Below, piece after piece: positions 1-11,095 of a DNA stretch of 64,000 nucleotides. The first letter of the stretch is position 1; every line of letters begins with the position of its first letter. The position numbers and the translations under genes are program-made. The stretch comes from Desulfovibrio inopinatus DSM 10711 (lineage in GTDB: Bacteria > Desulfobacterota > Desulfovibrionia > Desulfovibrionales > Desulfovibrionaceae), in contig NZ_KE386882.1 in the NCBI RefSeq assembly GCF_000429305.1, positions 62,001-126,000 on the forward strand, in the 5' to 3' direction. Under the pieces are notes generated by a model, which saw only the letters and a program-made list of their open reading frames with translations, made no database searches and was not told where the DNA came from.

Positions 1-1
1 T

Positions 2-2185
2 ATGACCGCCTTTGTTTCCATTGCCGGTTTGGAAATCGACCCGGTTCTCTATGCCTTTTTAGTCGATGAGGCACTTCCGGGCACAGGTGTTTCTGCTGAC
101 ACCTTTTTCAGCGGCCTCGCGAAGAGTCTTTCCGAGCTCGGACCGCGCAATGCCGCGTTGCTTGCTCGGCGAGATGAATTGCAACGCCTTCTCGACACGT
201 GGCATAAAGCACACCGTGGTGACACGTTCGACATGAAAGCTTACGAGGCTTTCCTGCACGAAATCGGGTATATTGTGCCCGAAGGAGGTCCCTTTTCCAT
301 CACCACCGACAATGTGGACCCGGAAATTGCCTCCATCGCCGGACCACAACTTGTTGTACCGCTGTCCAATGCCCGCTATGCGGTCAATGCCGTTAATGCA
401 CGTTGGCGTAGCCTCTATGATGCCCTGTATGGCTCCGATGTTATCGCAGAAACCGATGGTGCAGAAAAAACAACCGGATATAATCCGGTTCGTGGGGCCA
501 AAGTAGTGGCCTATGCCGCATCCGTCCTCGATATCATCGCGCCGTTGAACACCGGGAGCCACGCGGATGTGTATGCTTATACCCTCGCCGAATCTGCCGG
601 AAGAAAGGCGCTCATCGCAACTCTCAGCGATGCAACGGTTACCGGGCTTCGTGATCCCGATGCCTTTGTCGGCTACAATGGCGATAGGGAACTAAGCAGT
701 ATACTCCTTCGTCATCACGGATTACATGCGCGCATTATCATCGATAAAAACGCTCCTGTTGGCGCGTCTCACCCCGCCGGAGTCAACGACGTTCTTCTTG
801 AGGCTGCTGTTACCACCATCGCCGATGCGGAAGATTCCGTCGCTGCCGTTGATGCAGCCGATAAAACGTTGATCTATCGAAATTGGCTTGGTCTCATGCG
901 TGGCGATCTTCAGGCCGAATTTACGAAAAGCGGCGCGGAGCACACACGCGTACCAGCCCAGGATATCGCCTACACCGATCCGAATGGCACGGCGCAAACA
1001 CTTCCAGGACGGAGTCTTCTTCTTGTCCGCAATGTCGGCCTGCACATGATGACCGATGCAGTTCGACAAAACAACAAGCCCGTTTTCGAAGGCATTGTCG
1101 ACGCTTTTGTCACCAGCCTTGCATGCCTCCATGACCTGAAAGAACTTGGTGTGGCGCGCAATACCCGGACAGGCAGTATGTATATCGTGAAGCCCAAGCA
1201 GCATGGTCCGGATGAAGTTGCATTTACTGTCGACCTCTTCAGCCACGTGGAATCTGTCCTCGGACTTCCAGATAAAACGATAAAAATCGGCGTGATGGAT
1301 GAAGAACGCCGCACAACCATCAATCTCAAAGAATGCATCAGAGCCGCCCAGGACCGTCTCATTTTTATCAATACCGGTTTCCTCGACCGCACCGGTGACG
1401 AAATACACAGTATTATGGAGGCGGGTCCGGTCGTGCGGAAAGCCGACATGAAGTCCGCCGCATGGATGCTCGGATACGAAGATTGGAATGTGGACATAGG
1501 GCTGGGCTGCGGCTTATCCGGCCGTGCCCAAATCGGGAAAGGCATGTGGGCCAAACCGGATAGTATGGCCGAGATGGTGGACACCAAAATCGCCCACCCG
1601 CAATCCGGCGCCAACTGCGCCTGGGCTCCATCGCCTACCGCCGCCGTATTACATGCGATTCACTACCATCAGGTCGATGTTTTTGCACGACAGGCTGAAC
1701 TCACCGGTACACCACGCGCCACACGTGAAACGCTTCTTCGTTTGGCGGTGTTATCCGACCTCCCTGATGCAGCCGCTCGTACCGAAGAACTCCGTTCCAA
1801 TATCCAAAGCATTCTCGGCTATGTCGTCCGTTGGGTGGAACATGGCATCGGGTGTTCCAAGGTACCTGATCTCGATGACGTCGGCCTCATGGAAGACCGG
1901 GCAACACTTCGTATTGCCAGTCAATTGCTGGCGAATTGGCTCCATCATGACTTGGTCTCGCATGAAGAAGTAGAAGACGTGCTCAAAGAAATGGCTGTGA
2001 TTGTAGACAGACAAAATGAAAATGACCCAACGTATGTTCCCATGACATCAGATTTTGCAAAGAACCAAGCTTTTCAAGCAGCTCGGGCACTGATCTTCGA
2101 AGGCCGAGCGCAGCCAAATGGATACACGGAATTTGTGCTGCATGCATTTCGTCGCGATTGGAAAGCTGGAGCGCTTGCATCATAA
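2..2185 (+). CDS. glcB: Malate synthase G
   Basis: Condenses glyoxylate with acetyl-CoA to give malate and CoA; a cytosolic enzyme of glyoxylate/glycolate assimilation. At 727 residues the protein has the usual length of the monomeric G isoform rather than the shorter A isoform. Family landmarks are visible: CLHDLKELGVARNTRTGSMY, the GVMDEERRTTINL segment, GFLDRTGDEIH, GCGLSGRAQIGKGMWA and, near the C-terminus, GLMEDRATLRI, whose Asp at about residue 632 corresponds to the catalytic base of the family. The ATG lies two bases inside the window and matches the family N-terminus, so the gene appears complete, but its ribosome binding site and upstream partners lie outside. No isocitrate lyase or glycolate oxidase gene is present in the visible flank. 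Confidence 0.97.
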   Translation: MTAFVSIAGLEIDPVLYAFLVDEALPGTGVSADTFFSGLAKSLSELGPRNAALLARRDELQRLLDTWHKAHRGDTFDMKAYEAFLHEIGYIVPEGGPFSITTDNVDPEIASIAGPQLVVPLSNARYAVNAVNARWRSLYDALYGSDVIAETDGAEKTTGYNPVRGAKVVAYAASVLDIIAPLNTGSHADVYAYTLAESAGRKALIATLSDATVTGLRDPDAFVGYNGDRELSSILLRHHGLHARIIIDKNAPVGASHPAGVNDVLLEAAVTTIADAEDSVAAVDAADKTLIYRNWLGLMRGDLQAEFTKSGAEHTRVPAQDIAYTDPNGTAQTLPGRSLLLVRNVGLHMMTDAVRQNNKPVFEGIVDAFVTSLACLHDLKELGVARNTRTGSMYIVKPKQHGPDEVAFTVDLFSHVESVLGLPDKTIKIGVMDEERRTTINLKECIRAAQDRLIFINTGFLDRTGDEIHSIMEAGPVVRKADMKSAAWMLGYEDWNVDIGLGCGLSGRAQIGKGMWAKPDSMAEMVDTKIAHPQSGANCAWAPSPTAAVLHAIHYHQVDVFARQAELTGTPRATRETLLRLAVLSDLPDAAARTEELRSNIQSILGYVVRWVEHGIGCSKVPDLDDVGLMEDRATLRIASQLLANWLHHDLVSHEEVEDVLKEMAVIVDRQNENDPTYVPMTSDFAKNQAFQAARALIFEGRAQPNGYTEFVLHAFRRDWKAGALAS

Positions 2186-2241
2186 GAACCACTGCGTAAT
2201 TTACAGAGAACATTGCCGTTCCCGTCAAGTCATAATATCCA

Positions 2242-2269
2242 GGGGTAAGAAGAACATTCTTCTTGCCCC
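2242..2269. terminator. Terminator-like hairpin after glcB
   Basis: An 11-base-pair stem (GGGGTAAGAAG pairing with CTTCTTGCCCC, including one G-T pair) around a short loop lies between the convergent glcB and hybrid kinase genes. The tract following it on the plus strand is only moderately T-rich, so it may work as a weak bidirectional terminator. Confidence 0.6.
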
Positions 2270-2326
2270 GCTTTCATCATACAAAGAGAGACCACGTTCT
2301 CAGGATACAACACGTTGGAAAGCCTC

Positions 2327-5300
2327 CTATGGCAGCAAAGCAATTGCCTTGATCAAGAGGGACAAACACGCTTCAACTTTATCAAGGGCTGATTCAAGTT
2401 GCATGTCCTCAAAGGCATCGCTTTGGAGCAATGTCTCCAGCTCATTCAACGCATGAAGCAAGGGAATGGCTTGGATACTTCCCGCAGCCCCCTTGAGCGA
2501 GTGAACTTTTCGCGCCAACTCCTGTAAATCAGATGCTTGTTTGCAAGAATGCAACTCTGCTGCCACCTCGTCATAGTGGAGTGCAAAGTTTTTCAACGCG
2601 GAGACGAACAGCGCTTCTTCTCCAAAGAAGAAAGTCTTGGCAGTCCCAAGATCGACGCCTTCCAGCCTGGAAAACGTGGTGTCCCATGATTGACTTTCCA
2701 GGGCAGACGGCCCTGTAACTGGCATGCCGACTGTATCGGGAAGCCACGTTTGCAAAATATCAAACAACATATTCAGATCAATCGGCTTGGCAATGTGATC
2801 ATTCATGCCCACTTCAAAGCATCGTTCCCGTTCTTCTTTCAGTGCATGGGCAGTCATGGCAATAACAGGAAGCCCAGCCAGGCCGGGCATCTCCCGAATG
2901 CGTTGCGTCACTTCAAATCCATCCATGCCCGGCATCTGAATATCCATAAAAACTATATCGAATCGACGTATTTCCAACGCATTCAACGCCTCTCGCCCTG
3001 TTGACGCAACATAGACCTCAAGTCCGAATCGTTCCAAGACTTCTCTGGCCACTTGTTGATTGAGAGGGTTGTCTTCAACAAGTAGCGCTGTTCCATCGAG
3101 TTGCATATGATTCAACGATGTTGAAGGAGTTGAAACCGAAGATGAAGATGTATATTCATCAAGAAGCTTTACAGCATCGTCATGTACAAGAGCGTTGACA
3201 AGAAGTGAAGGTTTTATCGGCGTGGTAACAACATTGGAAAATTCACGTCGGTGAGCGAGCTCCATAATAAGATCATCCCCATAGTCTACGAGGATGACAG
3301 TTTTCAGATAGGTATATTGAAAGAGGCTGCGTAACGTCAGAGCCATGTCAATACTATCCATATCAGGCAAAGCCGCATCAATAATCACGGCATCGTATTG
3401 AGGAATCATTTCTTGAGACGTCGTAGATATACGACGGAGTGCATCTCCTGCGCATGGGACGATATCAATGGTCCGAACTCCTGCATCGTCCAAAATCTCC
3501 TTCACAATCTGCTGAACAATCGTTTTCGGCTCAACAACGAGTACGCGCTGAACAATGAATGATCTCTCATCATTCGGATGATGCGCTTGTTTGTCCACTT
3601 TACACTGCACCGTAAAACCGAAAGTACTTCCTCCGCCCGGAACACTGTCCGCCCACAACTCTCCTCCCATCATCTTGGCGAGGGATGCACTGATGCTCAA
3701 CCCCAAGCCGGTTCCACCGTATTTCCGCGTTATCGACGAATCAGCCTGAGAAAATGCTTCGAAAACATTACGTTTTTGCCCTTCTGACAAGCCGATTCCC
3801 GTATCTTCCACGGTAAACCGCAAGGTGGCATAATCTGAAGAGCCTTCAGAACATCCAATCTTCACCCAAACATGTCCCTGGTCAGTGAATTTAATGGCAT
3901 TACTCACGAGATTGATAAGCACTTGACTCAAACGAAGAGGATCGCCGTAATATATCTTTCGTGAATCACAGGCGTATTGGAAATGAAATGCAAGTCCCTT
4001 GCTTTTTGCTCGTTCCGCCAAAATTGTGACCACGTTCTCCTGAATATCTTCCAGGGTAAACCCGATAGACTCAAGGGTCAGTTGTCCAGCATCAATTTTG
4101 GAGAAATCGAGGATGTCGTCAATAACCTGCAAAAGCGATAATGCCGAACCATTTACTTTCGCGAGGTAGTCGCGCTGTTTGGATGTCAGCTCGGTTTGCA
4201 AGGCAAGGTGAGTGAATCCTACAATGGCATTCATAGGCGTGCGAATTTCATGGCTCATATTGGCCAGAAAATCGCTTTTGGCTTGAGCCGCCGATTCAGC
4301 TTGTTCTTTGGCCGTACGTAAATCACGAGTCATTCTTTTGATAGCAAACTCGACTTCTTTTCGTCGAGAAATGTCGTCCACGACCCACAAGACCCCGTCG
4401 TCGAAATTGGGAGGATAATTTTCATCCATGATTTTACCCGACAATGAACACCAAAATACGGAGCCGTCGCGTCGACGAAAACGATATTCAAGCTGGTTAA
4501 TTTCACCCAATACGAGACTGAAATAACACATTTCCCCAAATTTCTCGTATGACTTCTCACTTAAATGCAAGGATCGCATATCGAGTCCAATCATGGACTC
4601 CGGATCGGAATAGCCAAAAATCTCTGCTAACCGTGCATTGGCCTTCGCCAAATATCGCCCACTTCTCAGCAAGACGATGCCGACTTGGCTACTTGAAAAG
4701 ATCGCTTCCAATTCATCCCGGGATCGTTGAATCTCCGTGATATCTTTGCCAAAGGTCGAAACGCCGCGAACACCCCCTTCAACCGTGATTGGATTGACCG
4801 TAACTTCAAGTCGTCGATTCCCGGCAACGGTAACACTTTCGCAGAACCGCTCTCCAGCCAATCCCCTCTTCATACGCTGACGCCATTGCGATGCTAATGG
4901 TCCCGGTAACAAGTCTTCAAGGGTATTGCCGATGACAGGAATGCGACCAAAATTTTCCACAAAGTACAAGACAAAGGCTGGATTAAATGTCAGCAGCTCA
5001 ACCGATGTATTCATGGACCAGATGAGATCATCCGTGTTCTCGAGCAAAGCGCGAAGATTTGCCTGTGAGGAGCGCAGTTGCAACTCCGCCGTTTTTCTTG
5101 TTGTAATATCTGTTGCAATACCTTCAACAATCATCAAATCCGTTGTCGCATCACGTACCCCAATAAAGCGGTCAAGGAACCAATGCCATCCTCCTCGTAC
5201 ATCGCGAATGCGGTATTCAATTTCAAACTTTTTCGTATCAGACAGCGAGTCTATTGCAGCCTGCAACATGACTTTGTCATCCGGGTGAATGGAATCAATC

Positions 5301-7159
5301 CAGGCAAAAGGATCCTTAATAAAATAACTTGCCGGATATCCTAAAATATCCTGTACACGGTCTGAAACATAAAACCCATCACGCGTTTCAGAAAACGCAT
5401 ACACAATATCTGGAGAACCTTCTATCAGTCGACGATACCGCTCTTCACTCTCTTGCTGGGCTCGTTCGGCCCGTTTCCGGTCCGAAATATCAATACCCAT
5501 TTCCAAAACAAGCTCTTCCCCTTCAACGGAGGTAAACGGACAGTCATAAATCTGATAATATTGGTCCTTATTCCCCTGCCACTCCCATACCGTCGGTTCT
5601 CCGGTCGAGAAAACTTTCATTGCTTGGCAATCAGGACACGGTGCCGAGAAACACGCCATGGATGTGTAACACGGTTTTGAGAGATCCTCTCCGAACAAAG
5701 CACGAAAGTGTTCGTTCGCATAGGCAATAGTAAAATCTCGTCGCTTTAAAGACAGAAACGCGGGAACACTTTCCATTAATTGATTAAAATTGTCTTTTTG
5801 TAGAGCGAGAGCCGTCTCGGCATTTTTGCGTAAAGTGATGTCGCCCGCTATTCCAGCCAGAAAAACACGTCCATCGTCCTCAACAATCCCTTGGCCGCGG
5901 TCCCATATCCAGACGATGTCACCATCATCCAAGACAAGCCTGTACTCTATATCCAATGTTGACCGATTCTCGATAAATCGTTCAAGCGCTTCTGCAAATC
6001 GTTGGCGGTCATCTGGGTGAACCCTGTGAAAACACTTCTGCAAATCGTTGTAAAAATCAGCAACAGGGAGACGCCACACTTTTTCGACACTCGGGCTGAC
6101 GTAGAGAACACGCCAAGGCTGGCTCGGATCGGTCAGCCAAAAGACCTGATCCATATTCTCGGCAACCAAATGAAACAGCCGTTCTGTTAGTTTCAATTCT
6201 TCTGCCCGACGTGCCACCTTTTCTTCCAACGTACGGTTCAGTTCCTCCAATGCCCGTTCACGCGCTTTTCGCTCTGTAATATCGCGCACCACGGCAAAAT
6301 ACCTTAAAGGAACATCATCCTCACCGCGCTCCAACGTGTATCGTAACTCCACAGAAAGTCGATCTCCATCACGTCGGATGTATTCGCATTCGATGAGATC
6401 AGTGTATCCGCGACGCATCAATTCGGGCATAATATGGTCACGCTCACATGCAATGTCTTTTACTGAAAGAAAATCAGACAATGCACTCCCAATGAGCTCT
6501 TGAGACGAATACCCCAGCATATCAGCAAATGCAGAATTACATTCTACCAACACCGCATTCAAATCCGCCATGAAATACCCATCAATCATACTTTCGTAGA
6601 GCGCGCTATGCCGCGATTGCGTCCACGCCGTCACTTTTTCCGCCTGCTGTCGACTGACAATTTCTTGTCCCATATCCATGACGAGCGCGAGCAGGCGTTT
6701 AAAAAGCAGCATGATTTTCAAAACATCGTCATGTGACAAAATGCGAACGCATTCGAGGGCCTCAAGGTAGGAAGCTTCATCAAAACCAAAGGTTCTCGCC
6801 TGGTCTCGAAACATATCCCTATCTGGTGGTTCTAGTAAAAACTGACCTATAAAGAATGTCGCGACTTTTTCACTATCGACGAGAACAGGAAAAGCCACAT
6901 CTGTAAGACCATTCTTACACGTGTACATCACATATTCTTTTCTCTCAAACTGGCTCTCGATATAATCATCACTTTCTCTACAGTTTTTCTCAGAAAAAAA
7001 ATTCGCACGATGAAATTTTGCACAGATATCCATCCATCCCAATTTTGCAATCCACACGCCATCATTATCAAGAAGACCACATGGTATATTAAAAACATCA
7101 TAAAGCGAAACGAGTAACTCATTTATCTTTTCCATATCCATAAGGTCACGCAAATTCAC
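2327..7159 (-). CDS. PocR-PAS hybrid sensor histidine kinase with two receiver domains and HPt
   Basis: A very large cytoplasmic sensor of 1610 residues without evident membrane segments. In order: PocR-type sensory domain (about 5-165), six PAS-like domains (about 185-300, 325-445, 455-565, 575-695, 700-815, 815-940), HisKA with the phosphoacceptor in [11 protein letters not shown] (His970), HATPase (about 1065-1185, DTGIGL and GGTGLGLSI boxes), a divergent first receiver (probable Asp1261), a canonical second receiver ([11 protein letters not shown], Asp1406) and an HPt domain ([11 protein letters not shown], His1553). This is a complete internal phosphorelay. The third PAS has a cysteine cluster (residues 497-511). 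The start is GTG, preceded by AGGAG at seven bases. No response regulator with an output domain is adjacent, so the target is unknown. PocR domains are known from propanediol/cobalamin regulators; the ligand here is not deducible. Confidence 0.93.
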   Translation of the reverse strand: MNLRDLMDMEKINELLVSLYDVFNIPCGLLDNDGVWIAKLGWMDICAKFHRANFFSEKNCRESDDYIESQFERKEYVMYTCKNGLTDVAFPVLVDSEKVATFFIGQFLLEPPDRDMFRDQARTFGFDEASYLEALECVRILSHDDVLKIMLLFKRLLALVMDMGQEIVSRQQAEKVTAWTQSRHSALYESMIDGYFMADLNAVLVECNSAFADMLGYSSQELIGSALSDFLSVKDIACERDHIMPELMRRGYTDLIECEYIRRDGDRLSVELRYTLERGEDDVPLRYFAVVRDITERKARERALEELNRTLEEKVARRAEELKLTERLFHLVAENMDQVFWLTDPSQPWRVLYVSPSVEKVWRLPVADFYNDLQKCFHRVHPDDRQRFAEALERFIENRSTLDIEYRLVLDDGDIVWIWDRGQGIVEDDGRVFLAGIAGDITLRKNAETALALQKDNFNQLMESVPAFLSLKRRDFTIAYANEHFRALFGEDLSKPCYTSMACFSAPCPDCQAMKVFSTGEPTVWEWQGNKDQYYQIYDCPFTSVEGEELVLEMGIDISDRKRAERAQQESEERYRRLIEGSPDIVYAFSETRDGFYVSDRVQDILGYPASYFIKDPFAWIDSIHPDDKVMLQAAIDSLSDTKKFEIEYRIRDVRGGWHWFLDRFIGVRDATTDLMIVEGIATDITTRKTAELQLRSSQANLRALLENTDDLIWSMNTSVELLTFNPAFVLYFVENFGRIPVIGNTLEDLLPGPLASQWRQRMKRGLAGERFCESVTVAGNRRLEVTVNPITVEGGVRGVSTFGKDITEIQRSRDELEAIFSSSQVGIVLLRSGRYLAKANARLAEIFGYSDPESMIGLDMRSLHLSEKSYEKFGEMCYFSLVLGEINQLEYRFRRRDGSVFWCSLSGKIMDENYPPNFDDGVLWVVDDISRRKEVEFAIKRMTRDLRTAKEQAESAAQAKSDFLANMSHEIRTPMNAIVGFTHLALQTELTSKQRDYLAKVNGSALSLLQVIDDILDFSKIDAGQLTLESIGFTLEDIQENVVTILAERAKSKGLAFHFQYACDSRKIYYGDPLRLSQVLINLVSNAIKFTDQGHVWVKIGCSEGSSDYATLRFTVEDTGIGLSEGQKRNVFEAFSQADSSITRKYGGTGLGLSISASLAKMMGGELWADSVPGGGSTFGFTVQCKVDKQAHHPNDERSFIVQRVLVVEPKTIVQQIVKEILDDAGVRTIDIVPCAGDALRRISTTSQEMIPQYDAVIIDAALPDMDSIDMALTLRSLFQYTYLKTVILVDYGDDLIMELAHRREFSNVVTTPIKPSLLVNALVHDDAVKLLDEYTSSSSVSTPSTSLNHMQLDGTALLVEDNPLNQQVAREVLERFGLEVYVASTGREALNALEIRRFDIVFMDIQMPGMDGFEVTQRIREMPGLAGLPVIAMTAHALKEERERCFEVGMNDHIAKPIDLNMLFDILQTWLPDTVGMPVTGPSALESQSWDTTFSRLEGVDLGTAKTFFFGEEALFVSALKNFALHYDEVAAELHSCKQASDLQELARKVHSLKGAAGSIQAIPLLHALNELETLLQSDAFEDMQLESALDKVEACLSLLIKAIALLP

Positions 7160-7517
7160 AATCGTTCTCCTTCATAAACCCGAAAACTCTATTCAAGACA
7201 CGAGCCGTTGTACTTCATTAGAAAGAAGGCTCGTTTGGTTACTATAAGATATTTATATATATTTTTACCATTATCTCAATTTTTTTTTCACACTCCTGAC
7301 GAGACCCTTTGTGCGAGACCAACAACACCTACGCGTTTAGTCTATAATTCCAGCATCTTAAAATGAAGAAACAATACGTTGACGCCGACTTCTGGCTCTC
7401 ATGCTCCACTGTCATCCATCTGAAGACGGTTTTTCTTCCTTTTTTGTAGGTATATTTTTTTGACAAGTGTAACACGATCAACTATCAACAACAAAAAATG
7501 AACATACGGGAGACGTC
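7160..7517. other. Intergenic region with divergent promoters
   Basis: About 360 AT-rich bases separate the divergently transcribed kinase and ABC binding protein genes. Apart from the promoter at 7460-7488 I see no gene or clear repeat; promoters for the kinase must also lie here. Confidence 0.6.
7460..7488 (+). promoter_or_regulatory. Sigma-70 type promoter for the ABC importer operon
   Basis: A perfect -35 box TTGACA at 7460-7465 is followed after exactly 17 bases by a -10-like TATCAA at 7483-7488. This would start transcription near 7495, some 23 bases before the binding protein ATG. Assigned from sequence only. Confidence 0.6.
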
Positions 7518-9116
7518 ATGTTTTGTATTTTTTATGAAAAAAGTATTTATTGGGCTCTTCTCTCTGCATTTGTTGCTATACTGGGCTGGACATCTCCTGC
7601 ACTTGCCGAAGATCGTGCACTCATCCTCGCCATCGGTGGTGAGAACCCGGAAGGATACGATCCAATCCTTGGCTGGGGGAGTTACGGCAATCCATTGTTT
7701 CAAAGCACCTTGTTCAAACGCGACGTCAATCTCAATATTGTCCCTGACCTTGCAACGAGTCGAACGCTGTCTTCAGACCGCACGCAATGGATTGTCACGA
7801 TACGCGATGATGTTGTTTTTTCAGACGGAACCCCCCTCACAGCGCAAGACGTCGCATTCACATACAATACGGCTCTTAAAGCAGGCGGCAAGCTCGACCT
7901 GACCCCGTTGATTCACGCCAAAGCCACCGATGACACCACCGTCGTCTTCACCTTGTCACGGCCCGATATCACCTTTCTTCAGCACTTCACCACGTTAGGA
8001 ATTGTGCCCCAGAAACAATATGGCCAGGATTATGGACGCCACCCCATCGGTTCAGGACCATACACGCTCGTTCGTTGGGATGAAGGTCAACAGATGGTGG
8101 CCGAAGCCAACCCACAGTATTACGGCGAAGAGCCTGGAATCAAACGCCTCGTATTTCTCTTTTCCGATGAAGATACGGCACTAGCCGCAGCTCGTGCCGG
8201 TCAGGTTCATGTCCTTGGTGTTCCCTCCAGCCTGGCCCGGCAAACCATTCCCGGCATGAAGCTTCATGTCGTCAAAAGCGTGGATAATCGTGGTTTGATG
8301 TTCCCCATGATCGCCGATACCGGACAAACCACCCCCCGCGGGCTCCCTATTGGCAACACCGTCACCGCCGATCCCGCCATTCGCCAAGCCGTCAATTATG
8401 CCATTGATCGTGCAGCGCTTGTCGAAGGTGTTCTTGATGGTTTCGGCCGACCCGCCTGGGGTGTTGTCGACGATCTTCCTTGGGATAATCCCGATATCCG
8501 TTTCACGGACAATAATCCGCAAAAAGCTAAGATTCTTCTTGAAAAAGCGGACTGGATAGATACGGATGGCGACGGTGTGCGAGAAAAAGACGGTCGCAAA
8601 GCCGAATTTATCATTGCATACAATGCCAAAGACAGCTTGCGGCAAGGATTGGCTTTGGCTGTCTCCGACATGCTTGCGCCGGTCGGTATTCATGCCATTC
8701 CTCAAGGTGTGAGTTGGGACAAAATCAAAAACGAACTGACGCATGCCAATGTCGTCGTCTACGGTTTTGGCGATCACAGCCCGCTTGAAATGGATAAGCT
8801 CTACCGCACTGCCGGCCCAGAGCCCATGTACTGGAACGCCGGATTCTATTCTAATCCTGTTGTCGACAAGTACCTTGATGAGGCACGCGCCGCTTCATCG
8901 TTTAATGATGCCATTCCATTTTGGAAAAAAGCGCAATGGGATGGACAAACCGGCTTTACCGTACCCGGCGATGCCGCTTGGGCATGGCTCGTCAATCTTG
9001 ATCACACGTATTTTGTCAGCGACTGCCTCGATGTGGGAAAATCTCGCATGGAACCTCACGGGCATGGCTGGCCTATTACCTCCAATATTGCGACATGGCG
9101 TTGGACGTGTCCATAA
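7518..9116 (+). CDS. ABC transporter solute-binding protein, family 5 (peptide/nickel type)
   Basis: A 532-residue periplasmic binding protein of the SBP_bac_5 (DppA/OppA/NikA) superfamily. A signal peptide with a hydrophobic stretch (LLSAFVAILGWTSPALA) is followed by the typical order: a lobe-I segment with the LTAQDVAFTY motif, the IGSGPYTLVRWDEGQ motif, then AIRQAVNYAIDRAALVEGVL. It is the first gene of an importer operon (binding protein, two permeases, two ATPases). The start ATG is preceded by GGGAG. The ligand cannot be read from sequence; nickel, an opine-metal complex or a peptide are all possible. A C-terminal segment rich in Trp/His could contact a metal chelate, but this is speculation. 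Confidence 0.9.
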   Translation: MFCIFYEKSIYWALLSAFVAILGWTSPALAEDRALILAIGGENPEGYDPILGWGSYGNPLFQSTLFKRDVNLNIVPDLATSRTLSSDRTQWIVTIRDDVVFSDGTPLTAQDVAFTYNTALKAGGKLDLTPLIHAKATDDTTVVFTLSRPDITFLQHFTTLGIVPQKQYGQDYGRHPIGSGPYTLVRWDEGQQMVAEANPQYYGEEPGIKRLVFLFSDEDTALAAARAGQVHVLGVPSSLARQTIPGMKLHVVKSVDNRGLMFPMIADTGQTTPRGLPIGNTVTADPAIRQAVNYAIDRAALVEGVLDGFGRPAWGVVDDLPWDNPDIRFTDNNPQKAKILLEKADWIDTDGDGVREKDGRKAEFIIAYNAKDSLRQGLALAVSDMLAPVGIHAIPQGVSWDKIKNELTHANVVVYGFGDHSPLEMDKLYRTAGPEPMYWNAGFYSNPVVDKYLDEARAASSFNDAIPFWKKAQWDGQTGFTVPGDAAWAWLVNLDHTYFVSDCLDVGKSRMEPHGHGWPITSNIATWRWTCP

Positions 9117-9145
9117 CCTCCATACGGCGCCTTAACCTTAATTGA

Positions 9146-9183
9146 GCGGTCAAAGAGCCCCTCCTTTGGCCGCTTCTTCTTTT
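9146..9183 (+). terminator. Intergenic attenuator/terminator between binding protein and permeases
   Basis: GCGGTCAAAG (9146-9155) pairs with CTTTGGCCGC (9164-9173; one G-T pair) around an eight-base loop and is directly followed by a T-rich run (ttcttctttt). This fits a partial intrinsic terminator that keeps the binding protein more abundant than the membrane components. Confidence 0.7.
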
Positions 9184-9193
9184 GGACTACCGA

Positions 9194-10186
9194 ATGCTCG
9201 CTCTATTTTCCTATATTATTGGCAAAGTTGTGCATCTTTTCGTGCTTATTGCTGCAGTCGCCACGCTTTCCTTTGTTCTCGTCAGCCACTCTCCCATTGA
9301 TCCAATCGATGCATATGTTGGGGCAGCAGTCCTCAAAATTTCACCGGAGCAACGTCAGGTCATTGCTGAACGATGGGGACTGGATCAACCACCAGTGACC
9401 CGTTTCTTTGACTGGACGAAACACATTCTCAAGGGTGATTTCGGTAACTCGACCATTTTCAACGAACCCGTCCTGACAGTCATCCAAAAACGTTTTTTCA
9501 CCTCATTATGGCTCATGGCGTCAGCCTGGCTCCTCTCTGGAATCATCGGATTCTTTCTTGGGCTCGTCGCCGGAACATTCGAAGGAAGTCGACTCGACCG
9601 AGCAATCCGACTTTATGCATACACCATGGCATCCACACCGACGTTCTGGGTCGGCATCGTGTTGCTCACTCTCGTGTCTGTTCACCTCGGCCTGACACCG
9701 GTCTGTTGTGCCTGGCCTATCGGTATGGACGCCGCCCAAGCAAGCATCCTTCAACGTCTTCATCACCTTGTGTTGCCTGCGTTGACACTCTCATTGATCG
9801 GCATCGCCCAAATCACTCTTCATACCCGAGAAAAAACGATTGAAGCCATGCAAAGCGATTATGCCATTTTTGCTTGCGCGCAAGGAGATTCCCGCCTTGG
9901 AATCGGACTGCATCATTGTTTACGGAATGTCTTGTTACCAGCCATAACTTTGCAGTTCGCATCCCTCGGTGAACTTTTCGGAGGGGCTGTTTTAGCTGAA
10001 CAAGTTTTTTCGTATCCCGGGCTAGGCCGAGCGACCGTTGAAGCCGGTGTTCGTGGAGATATTCCTCTATTACTCGGCATTGTCCTCTTCAGTACAGTCT
10101 TTGTTTTTGCCGGGAATACCATTGCCGATCTTCTCTACCGTATCGCCGACCCCCGAATGCGTTCCCGCACAATGGAGGTTGCATGA
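9194..10186 (+). CDS. ABC transporter permease, DppB/NikB type
   Basis: Inner-membrane permease of the OppB/DppB/NikB family (BPD_transp_1), about 330 residues with six predicted membrane helices; family signatures are the N-terminal hydrophobic helix followed by ISPEQRQVIAERWGLDQP, and the cytoplasmic EAA loop followed by a C-terminal LAEQVFSYPGLGRATVEA. The ATG at 9194 is chosen over a TTG 12 bases upstream; neither has a strong ribosome binding site, partly because the start lies just after the intergenic hairpin. The next permease overlaps its stop codon (ATGA), indicating coupled translation. Confidence 0.88.
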   Translation: MLALFSYIIGKVVHLFVLIAAVATLSFVLVSHSPIDPIDAYVGAAVLKISPEQRQVIAERWGLDQPPVTRFFDWTKHILKGDFGNSTIFNEPVLTVIQKRFFTSLWLMASAWLLSGIIGFFLGLVAGTFEGSRLDRAIRLYAYTMASTPTFWVGIVLLTLVSVHLGLTPVCCAWPIGMDAAQASILQRLHHLVLPALTLSLIGIAQITLHTREKTIEAMQSDYAIFACAQGDSRLGIGLHHCLRNVLLPAITLQFASLGELFGGAVLAEQVFSYPGLGRATVEAGVRGDIPLLLGIVLFSTVFVFAGNTIADLLYRIADPRMRSRTMEVA

Positions 10187-11058
10187 AAGTTGTCCTTGCG
10201 CCTCCGTTGTTACGCTCTCGCTTTTCTCTCGTACGATTTCGTCCCGACCGCAGGACAAGAGCTCTCTGCGCGGTCTTCTCCTGTCTTGCATTGTTCGCCG
10301 CCATTTTCATCGGTGCCTGGTTAGCTCACAATATGGGTGAAACCACCGACTTCAGCGCCCGCAAACTTCCTCCAGGATGGGGGCATCTTTTCGGGACGGA
10401 CTGGCTTGGCCGCGATCTCTTCGCACGGACCATTAAAGGACTTCGATTGAGTCTCGGTGTTGGCCTTGTCGCCGCAACCTGTTCATCAATCATTGCTCTC
10501 ATTCTCGGTTTGGCCGCCGCCACAGCAGGAAAAACCGTCGATGCCATCGTCACGTGGCTTGTCGATGTGGCCATGGCCACACCGCATCTCGTGTTGCTTA
10601 TTCTCATCTCTTTTGCCTGCGGTGGAGGAGCCACCGGAGTCATTATTGCCGTTGCCGCATCGCATTGGCCCAGCCTGACCCGTGTAATTCGGGCCGAAGT
10701 TCTCCAACTTCGTGCCAGCCAGTATATTCAACTCTCCCAGCGTCTTGGCAAAGGCCCGTTCTATATCGCCACGCACCACATGCTCCCCCATATTGTGCCG
10801 CAATTCATTGTCGGTCTCGTGTTGCTTTTTCCCCACGCGATTCTTCATGCTGCCGGACTCACCTTTCTTGGATTCGGCATGTCGCCGCATTCACCGGCTA
10901 TCGGCGTTCTCTTGGCCGAGTCAATGCGATCGCTTTCCATGGGATTGTGGTGGCTGGCCGTTTTTCCAGGAGCATCCCTTGTCGTGACCGTCAAAGCCTT
11001 TGACATCCTTGGCAACAATTTGCGTGCCTTGCTCGACCCTCGAACATGTCGAGAATAA
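10183..11058 (+). CDS. ABC transporter permease, DppC/NikC type
   Basis: Second inner-membrane permease, 291 residues. The family hallmarks are LFGTDWLGRDLFARTIKGLRLSL after the first helix and the C-terminal AGLTFLGFGMSPHSPAIGVLLAES motif of DppC/NikC permeases. It overlaps the upstream permease by four bases (ATGA) and has GGAGG four bases before the ATG. It would form the heterodimeric channel with the preceding protein. Confidence 0.92.
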   Translation: MKVVLAPPLLRSRFSLVRFRPDRRTRALCAVFSCLALFAAIFIGAWLAHNMGETTDFSARKLPPGWGHLFGTDWLGRDLFARTIKGLRLSLGVGLVAATCSSIIALILGLAAATAGKTVDAIVTWLVDVAMATPHLVLLILISFACGGGATGVIIAVAASHWPSLTRVIRAEVLQLRASQYIQLSQRLGKGPFYIATHHMLPHIVPQFIVGLVLLFPHAILHAAGLTFLGFGMSPHSPAIGVLLAESMRSLSMGLWWLAVFPGASLVVTVKAFDILGNNLRALLDPRTCRE

Positions 11059-11095
11059 AACGATCACTTTAGGCTCCAAAACCAAAGGAAACACC

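Noticed and set aside
722-1408. Long antisense open frame over malate synthase
   Set aside because: It is a codon-usage shadow of glcB, with no ribosome binding site and no family similarity.
8181-8777. Antisense open frame over the ABC binding protein
   Set aside because: It is a frame shadow without a ribosome binding site.
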